Below, piece after piece: positions 58,983 through 64,000 of a stretch of DNA of 64,000 nt (positions are counted from its first letter, which is position 1; every line of letters begins with the position of its first letter). The stretch is from assembly GCF_014174495.1 (NCBI RefSeq), contig NZ_JACJHR010000003.1, positions 124,001 through 188,000 on the forward strand, written 5' to 3'. Both the position numbers and the translations under genes were made by a program. The notes beneath the pieces are model-generated. The model was not told where the DNA came from and did not search any database. It worked only from the letters and a program-made list of their open reading frames with translations. This DNA comes from Amycolatopsis echigonensis (lineage in GTDB: Bacteria > Actinomycetota > Actinomycetes > Mycobacteriales > Pseudonocardiaceae).

Positions 58983-60050
58983 TCACCCCGCCACTCGTTC
59001 GCCCAGCCGGCCGAGCCGGTGCGCTGCTCCCCCGATCGCGCGGCCGAGGTCCTTCACCGCCGAGGAATACCGATGCAGCGGGTAGGTGCGGTCGACGCCG
59101 ACGCCGCCGTGCAGGTGATGACAGATCGCCAGCGCGGACGGCGCTTCCTCGGTCAGCCAGTACGCGGCGATGTCCAGTTCGGTGTCCGCGTCCAAGCCGG
59201 ACGCCAGCCGCCATACCGCCGACACCGCGGCCAGGTGCACGGTGCGGGAAGCGACGTAGACGTCCGCGATTTGCTGTGCCACCGCTTGGAAAGTCGCGAG
59301 GGGACGGCCGAATTGCGTGCGCTCGCCGACGTGCTGGGCAGTCAACGCCAGCGCTCCGGCGAGCAGCCCGTCGCCGAGCGCGACTGCTCCGGCCAACGCG
59401 TAACGGTGCAGCGTCTGCACTGCATGCCCGGCCGTACGGTCACGCAGGAAGTCCGCTTCGCTCACCCGGGCACCGTCGAACCGCACGGTGTATTCCGGCG
59501 TCCCGGTCGCGTTGTACGCGGGCAGCACTTCGACCCCGTCCGCGCGCGGATCCACGAGCGCGACACCGGTGCCGCCCGGCAACGCGATCGGCGTGAGAAT
59601 CCGCACTGCCTCCGCCGCGTACGGCACGTGCGTCTTGACGCCGGTGACCGCCCACGCGCCGTCCGCCGCCGCCCCGCTGGTCCCGGGGAGGGAGGTCAGC
59701 GGCGCGGACGGTTCGTGCAAGGCGGCAGTGAGAATGGTCTCCCCCGCTGCCGCGGGCGGCAGGAACTCGGCGCGCTGCGCCGGGGTGCCGAGCGCCTCGA
59801 TCGGGAGGATCCCGAGCGCCAGCACGGCGTACGCGGGCACGGCCGCCGCGGCCCGGCCCACCTCGGTGAGCACCGGGCCGACGTGGCCGACGCCGAGCCC
59901 GTCGCCGCCGAGGTCGGCGGGCAGGGGCAGGGCGAGCAGGCCCGCGTCGGCCAGCGCTTTCCACTGGTCCGCGGGTTCGTCGGCCTTCCCGAGCACCTGC
60001 GCGGCGAGCGAGGCGATCTCGCCCTGCGTATCGTCGGGGGTGAAGTCCAC
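58983..60050 (-). CDS. fadE28: Acyl-CoA dehydrogenase subunit FadE28 (ChsE1)
   Basis: A 355-aa acyl-CoA dehydrogenase-like subunit with the small C-terminal helices and FAD-binding FGRPLATFQAVAQQIAD, but weak central substrate-loop motifs, as expected for the partner subunit. First gene of the operon. GTG 60050 (VDFTPDDTQGEIASLAAQVL) is preceded by GGAAGGAGA. KstR-like box 21 bases upstream of the start codon. Confidence 0.93.
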   Translation of the reverse strand: MDFTPDDTQGEIASLAAQVLGKADEPADQWKALADAGLLALPLPADLGGDGLGVGHVGPVLTEVGRAAAAVPAYAVLALGILPIEALGTPAQRAEFLPPAAAGETILTAALHEPSAPLTSLPGTSGAAADGAWAVTGVKTHVPYAAEAVRILTPIALPGGTGVALVDPRADGVEVLPAYNATGTPEYTVRFDGARVSEADFLRDRTAGHAVQTLHRYALAGAVALGDGLLAGALALTAQHVGERTQFGRPLATFQAVAQQIADVYVASRTVHLAAVSAVWRLASGLDADTELDIAAYWLTEEAPSALAICHHLHGGVGVDRTYPLHRYSSAVKDLGRAIGGAAHRLGRLGERVAG

Positions 60051-60071
60051 TCCGGTCTCCTTCCACCTAGG

Positions 60072-60085
60072 TGGAACACGTTCTA
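60072..60085. promoter_or_regulatory. KstR-like box upstream of fadE28 operon
   Basis: TGGAACACGTTCTA fully matches TnnAACnnGTTnnA. It overlaps a separate perfect palindrome CCACCTAGGTGG (60063-60074). Placed between fadE28 and the divergent hydrolase gene. Confidence 0.8.
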
Positions 60086-60177
60086 TTGTTAGCCGGTATG
60101 GGCTGGCTCGGCAACCCCCAGAACCCGGGGCCGGGCTGTGGATCGACCGGGCGAGCGGAGAGGGGCGGCACGCCGAC

Positions 60178-61119
60178 GTGGGTGCGGAACAAGTTCTCAA
60201 ATCAGCGCTGGGCGACGTCGGTTGGCAAGCAACGCGGAAGCTCGCGACCATCCCGTCCACCGCGGGCGTCCCGGATCCGAAGCCGCTGTCGCTGCCCGGC
60301 CGGGGCCAAACGGTCGTGGTGGACGTCGGCCCGCGGCACGCGCCCGCGGTGATCCTGCTGCACTCGGTGGCCTGCACCGGGCTGCTCACCTGGTATCCCG
60401 CGCTGGAGCGGCTGTCGAAGAACCACCGGGTCGTGGTGTTCGACCAGCGCTGGCACGGCCAGGGCATCCGCTCGCAGGAGTTCAGCCTCGAAGACTGCGC
60501 GGACGACGTGGCGGCGGTCGCGGACGCGCTGGGGATCGGCCGGTTCATGGTCGCGGGCTACTCGATGGGCGGCATGGTCGGCCAGCTGACCGCCCACCGC
60601 TTCCCGGAGCGGGTCACCGGATTGGTCCTGTGCTCGACGGCGAGCAACTTCCGCCGAGGCATCCGGCAACGCGTGGCGCTCGACCTGTTCGGCCGCACGC
60701 TCCACCTCCTGCGCGACCAAGCGCGTATCGGCCTGGTCCCCGGCGAACCCCGCCGCGCACGCCTCGCCCGGCTGGAGGACCACCGGTGGGCACTGGAGGA
60801 ATTCCGCTCGACGAGCCCCTGGGCGATCGCGGTCGCACTGGACGAGATCGGCCGCTTCGATTCGACACCGTGGCTGCACACCCTCACCCTGCCGACAGCG
60901 GTCGTGGTGACCTCGCGGGACGGGTTCATCGCTCCGGCGCACCAGCGGAGTCTCGCGCGACGGATCGCCGATGCGGCGACGTACGAGATCCCGGCGGGAC
61001 ATACCGCGTGTGTTTTCGCGGCGGACCAGTTCGTGGCCGCGCTGATGGCAGCGTGCACTTCGGTACAGGCAGCGATCGGCGTACAGGAGAGGGCGGCGGA
61101 GATCCCGGACTCGGCCTAG
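60178..61119 (+). CDS. Alpha/beta hydrolase, divergent from the fadE28 operon
   Basis: A 313-aa alpha/beta hydrolase. HSVACTGLLTWYPALERLSKNHRVVVFDQRWHGQG, nucleophile elbow VAGYSMGGMVGQLTAHRFPERV, Asp in VVVTSRDGFIAP, His in IPAGHTACVFAADQF. The KstR-like box lies about 93 bases before the start, so it may belong to the steroid regulon, but no known steroid step is assigned. Start GTG 60178 is chosen from few options in frame; an earlier non-standard start cannot be excluded. Confidence 0.8.
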   Translation: MGAEQVLKSALGDVGWQATRKLATIPSTAGVPDPKPLSLPGRGQTVVVDVGPRHAPAVILLHSVACTGLLTWYPALERLSKNHRVVVFDQRWHGQGIRSQEFSLEDCADDVAAVADALGIGRFMVAGYSMGGMVGQLTAHRFPERVTGLVLCSTASNFRRGIRQRVALDLFGRTLHLLRDQARIGLVPGEPRRARLARLEDHRWALEEFRSTSPWAIAVALDEIGRFDSTPWLHTLTLPTAVVVTSRDGFIAPAHQRSLARRIADAATYEIPAGHTACVFAADQFVAALMAACTSVQAAIGVQERAAEIPDSA

Positions 61120-61122
61120 CAG

Positions 61123-61166
61123 TCGTGAGTGGCAATGCCGGTTAGAACCGTGATCGCCACTCACGA
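61123..61166. terminator. Bidirectional hairpin (GGTTAGAACC family), copy 2
   Basis: Perfect 11-bp stem TCGTGAGTGGC (61123-61133) / GCCACTCACGA (61156-61166) with central palindrome GGTTAGAACC (61140-61149). It lies 3 bases after the hydrolase stop and 4 bases before the convergent Uma2 stop. Copy 1 is at 26791-26834. Confidence 0.75.
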
Positions 61167-61170
61167 GGTC

Positions 61171-61725
61171 CTAGTACGTCGACACCAGATCCGCCGGACG
61201 AAGCTCCATCCGGTACGGCACCTCAAGCCGCACGACCTCGTCGCCTGTCGCCTCTCCGTCCAGCACGTATTCGCCGTCCGCCAGGCGGTAGCAGCTCAGC
61301 GTCGGCTCGTTCGGCTCGATCACCCAGTAGTACGGGCAGCCGGCGAGCGCGAGGCGGGCCGGCTTCAGGAAGCGGTCGATGTGCCTGCTCGACGGCGAGA
61401 CCACCTCGACCGCCAGCACCGGGACGCCGACCAGCGCGCGTTCGGTGAACGTCTCGCGCCGGCCGACCACGACGTCCGGGATCATCACGGTGAACTCGTC
61501 GAGCACCACGTCCACCGGCGCGGGGAGGACCTCGCAGTCGGCAGGGCAGACCGGGGTGAGCGCGGCCAGGAGGCGCGCGACCACCCGCTGATGCAGCGGA
61601 CGCGGGGACGGGCTCACCAGAAGCGTCCCGTCCACCAGTTCGTACCGGCGGTGTTCATCCGAGATCGTCTCCAGGTCCCGACGCGTGAGACGGTCGCCGT
61701 GCGCGAACATCGGGACTGTCATCAT
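61171..61725 (-). CDS. Uma2-family (DUF820) restriction endonuclease-fold protein
   Basis: A 184-aa PD-(D/E)XK-like protein. RRYELVDGTLLVSPSPRPLHQRVVARLLAAL at the N-terminus, Asp in VMIPDVVVGRRE and Glu in LAVEVVSPSSRHIDRFLKPARLA form the usual catalytic core. Uma2 proteins are numerous in actinobacteria and cyanobacteria; some are linked to mobile elements and their role is not clear. ATG 61725 is followed by a second ATG. Confidence 0.85.
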   Translation of the reverse strand: MMTVPMFAHGDRLTRRDLETISDEHRRYELVDGTLLVSPSPRPLHQRVVARLLAALTPVCPADCEVLPAPVDVVLDEFTVMIPDVVVGRRETFTERALVGVPVLAVEVVSPSSRHIDRFLKPARLALAGCPYYWVIEPNEPTLSCYRLADGEYVLDGEATGDEVVRLEVPYRMELRPADLVSTY

Positions 61726-62211
61726 GCTGCCCCCGCAGGCGGGCCGACCGGAAACGACTCAGCCAGGGTAGTCGGGCACGCGCGGCAGCGCGAACCGCCC
61801 CGCGGCGGGCCGCCGACCCGGCCAGCCCATTCGCCGCCGCGCGCGCCCGGCGAATCGCTCACGGTAGGTCACCACAACGCGGAGAAATCGCCTCGGACAG
61901 CCCAGTCGTGCCCGGCGAACAGGTTCTTTCGCGGCGGCGGAGCGATTTATCTGAATCGCCATTCCGCGTCCAGTAAACGGCCATCACGGGATCACCTGAC
62001 CGTTGCCTGGCCTCGCAAAACCCTCGCACAACCCGCTGTGGCGCATCCCGAAAGGAAACCCTATCATCGGCCGTGCGCGCGTCCCGTGAATGGGTGATTC
62101 AGCGGAATTTCACCATTTCGCACGCCATTCGCGCTCCGTGATTAACCGGCTGGACCGACGCGGCTCCTAGGCTGATCGGACGTCCCGGAATTCCTTCCTT
62201 CGGTGGTGGTC
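61726..62211. other. 486-base intergenic region
   Basis: No well-supported gene. A 67-codon minus-strand frame (61759-61962) is weak. The right half (61950-62200) is lower in GC than the surroundings and probably carries the promoter of the DUF6119-like gene. Confidence 0.45.
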
Positions 62212-63855
62212 ATGCCTGCCCCCAGCCGTCCGGCGTCCCTCTTCCGTCTCGACGGCTCCGCGGCGGAAACCGACCTGCTGACCCCGCTCTCCCCCGAACA
62301 GATCAGCGCCGACCGCCCGGTCGACCTGCCCGGCACGCGCGGCCGGCTCGTCGCGGGCGCGTTCCGCACCGAGGCCCCGCAATGGCTGCAGCACGCCGAA
62401 GCGCTCGGCGGCGGTCCGCTCGACCTGCCCTCGACGCTGCCCTTCGCCGTGCTGCTCGTGCCGCGCCCGCCGTGGACCTACGCGGTCACCTGGGGCGCGG
62501 GCCATCTCGTGCTCAACGACGAACACGTCGAGCAGGGTTTCGGGCTGCGCTTCGGAATCCGCCGGCTCGACCCGTTCGACCTCGGCCTGGTCGCGAGCGC
62601 CGCGCTGGACATTTCCGCGCGGGCCACGCAAGTCTCCATTCCGGGCGGCGGCGACCTGTCCGCATTCCGGCTCGAACCGTACGGCGATCTCGTGCACCGG
62701 CTCGCCGGTTCGGCGGATCTCACGGACCTGACCTACGGCCGGGTGACCGGCAAGCGCTACCGCATCCGCGTCGGCACCTCGCTGTGGGCGCCGCTGGCCA
62801 AGGATCCCGAGGCGTTCCTGGCCGACCTCGACGCGGTCGGAGCCGTGGTCGACGAACCGGACGAGGATTCCGCACTGCGGTTCATTTCCCAGACCCGCCC
62901 GATGGACCGGCACCATCCGCTCGTGCCCGAACTCGAACGGCAACTCGCCGAAGCACTCGGCGGCAGCGACGCGCTCGGCCTGGCGTGGCCGTCCAGCGCC
63001 GCGAACGACGCGGAGAACGCCGGTTCCTTCCGGATCACCGGCCTCGGCCCCGGCGGCCCGATCCACGTCCCCGGCCGCCTGGAACTGGAGCACCTGACCA
63101 CGCGGCTCGGCGGGATTCCCGTTGAGCGGCGGCTGAAAGCCCTGCGGGCGGGCCGCATCACGACGTGCGCCGACGAGGCGGGTACGGAACCGACCGGAGC
63201 ACCGCTGCCCGCCGCTCGCTGGCTGGTGTTCGAGACGACTGTCGAGCACACGCGGTACGTCTACCACCAGTCGCGCTGGTACCGGATCGGCGAGACTTAT
63301 GTGGCACAGATGCGCGATCAGGTGCGCGATCTGCTGGCACGCAAGCATGTCTGGCCAGAGGTCACGTGGAAACCGAGCGGGCAACCCGATGACGAGCACC
63401 GGTACTGCCAGCGAGTCGCCGCTCTCGCGCCGGGATATCTCTGCCTGGACAAGGACTTCGCGAGCACTCCCCTGCATCCGCGGTTCGAGCTGTGCGATTT
63501 GCTGGGGCCTGGCGACGAGCTGATCCACGTCAAATGGCTGGGTCGCGCCACCGCGGCGAGCCACCTCTACACCCAAGCATTAGTGTCCGCCGAAGCTCTG
63601 CACGACGAGCCGGAAGCGTTGGCGCAGCTGGCCGATAAAGTGTCCACATTGGATCGCGGCCGTGTGCTGGGCGGCGCGCCGGACACCGTGGTGCTCGCCG
63701 CCGCCGGACGGGCGTGGAACGTGGACGAGCTGTTCACACTCTCGCAGGTCGCCTTGCTGCGGCTGGACCGGGCGGTGCGCAGCCTGCGCGCGACGCTGAA
63801 ATTCGCCGACATCCCGCACACGGCGAAGCAACGGCACCGTCGCGGCGGAGGGTGA
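62212..63855 (+). CDS. TIGR04141/DUF6119-like protein (sporadically distributed family)
   Basis: A 547-aa protein. Segments PFAVLLVPRPPWTYAVTWGAGHLVLNDEHVEQGFGLRFGIRRLDPFDL and C-terminal CDLLGPGDELIHVKWLGRATAASHLYTQALVSAEAL recall the TIGR04141/DUF6119 family, which is patchily distributed and often found in restriction or defence islands. Function is unproven. A Tyr/His-containing middle part (YVYHQSRWYRIGETYVAQM) is conserved in style. ATG 62212 is a guess; GTG 62203 is in frame and no clear Shine-Dalgarno is seen. Confidence 0.7.
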   Translation: MPAPSRPASLFRLDGSAAETDLLTPLSPEQISADRPVDLPGTRGRLVAGAFRTEAPQWLQHAEALGGGPLDLPSTLPFAVLLVPRPPWTYAVTWGAGHLVLNDEHVEQGFGLRFGIRRLDPFDLGLVASAALDISARATQVSIPGGGDLSAFRLEPYGDLVHRLAGSADLTDLTYGRVTGKRYRIRVGTSLWAPLAKDPEAFLADLDAVGAVVDEPDEDSALRFISQTRPMDRHHPLVPELERQLAEALGGSDALGLAWPSSAANDAENAGSFRITGLGPGGPIHVPGRLELEHLTTRLGGIPVERRLKALRAGRITTCADEAGTEPTGAPLPAARWLVFETTVEHTRYVYHQSRWYRIGETYVAQMRDQVRDLLARKHVWPEVTWKPSGQPDDEHRYCQRVAALAPGYLCLDKDFASTPLHPRFELCDLLGPGDELIHVKWLGRATAASHLYTQALVSAEALHDEPEALAQLADKVSTLDRGRVLGGAPDTVVLAAAGRAWNVDELFTLSQVALLRLDRAVRSLRATLKFADIPHTAKQRHRRGGG

Positions 63856-63899
63856 CCAAACGGGCGAAAGCTGACAGCATGGCTCTCCGGATGGGGGCG

Positions 63900-64000
63900 A
63901 TGTCTGAAACGTCTGAGAACGACACCGCCGGGCCCGCCGACGCCCGGTCGGCGGCGGCCGAACTCCGCGGTTACGCCGCCGAGTTCGACCGGGCCGCCGA
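63900..64000 (+). CDS. Start of an unidentified gene (cut by window edge)
   Basis: From ATG 63900 (GGGGG upstream) an open frame runs to the end: MSETSENDTAGPADARSAAAELRG and YAAEFDRAA. In-frame ATGs at 63879 and 63891 are alternatives. Acidic, alanine-rich start, probably helical. Too short to identify; it lies 44 bases after the DUF6119-like gene in the same direction and may be its partner. Confidence 0.5.
   Translation, partial: MSETSENDTAGPADARSAAAELRGYAAEFDRAA

Noticed and set aside
61759..61962. 67-codon minus-strand frame starting MAIQINRSAAAKEPV
   Set aside because: Weak start context, codon third positions poorer in GC than real genes nearby, no similarity recognised. Could be real but not supported.

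Overview
The window is high-GC actinobacterial chromosome with dense, translationally coupled operons. Gene content, GTG starts and the repeated intergenic hairpins suggest a Pseudonocardiales organism, most likely Amycolatopsis or a close relative. This placement is inferred from gene content and repeats; no rRNA is present to confirm it.

Layout. 1-6.4 kb is housekeeping: the start of an M20 amidohydrolase, a SAM methyltransferase, dtd, a SigB-type sigma factor behind an ECF-like promoter, class I fumarase and an SRPBCC protein. 6.8-7.9 kb holds two paralogous lipoproteins. 7.9-14.5 kb is a 2-aminoethylphosphonate-type uptake and degradation operon (ABC transporter, phosphonatase-like HAD hydrolase, FAD oxidoreductase) below a GntR regulator. 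A decayed APC amino-acid permease follows, then a secreted trypsin and a MarR/esterase pair.

The core of the window is a steroid (sterol) catabolism region resembling the KstR regulon of mycobacteria and rhodococci, but split into blocks. Block A (18.2-26.8 kb): nitronate monooxygenase-like protein, FadD19, EchA19, a second acyl-CoA ligase, a two-module OB-fold protein, Ltp4 and Ltp3, the set linked to C24-branched (plant-type) sterol side chains. Block B (28.8-31.4 kb): CYP125 divergent from FadA5. Block C (43.4-53.6 kb): HsaA-D for ring A/B cleavage, a second KSTD-like flavoprotein, KstD, KshA, a cysteine-rich 88-aa protein, KshB and ChsH3. Block D (55.3-60.1 kb): FadE28, FadE29, ChsH2, ChsH1 and Ltp2 for removal of the last propionyl unit. 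Eight KstR-like boxes (TnnAACnnGTTnnA or near matches) sit at the block promoters; kstR itself is not in the window.

Between the blocks lie unrelated genes: YihY, transglutaminase, LtrA, a solute symporter with an amidohydrolase, a fatty-acid desaturase, a metallo-hydrolase, and a PadR-controlled flavin monooxygenase. The right end has Uma2 and a TIGR04141/DUF6119-like protein. Intergenic space carries at least two families of repeated hairpins, one showing compensatory base changes between its two copies.
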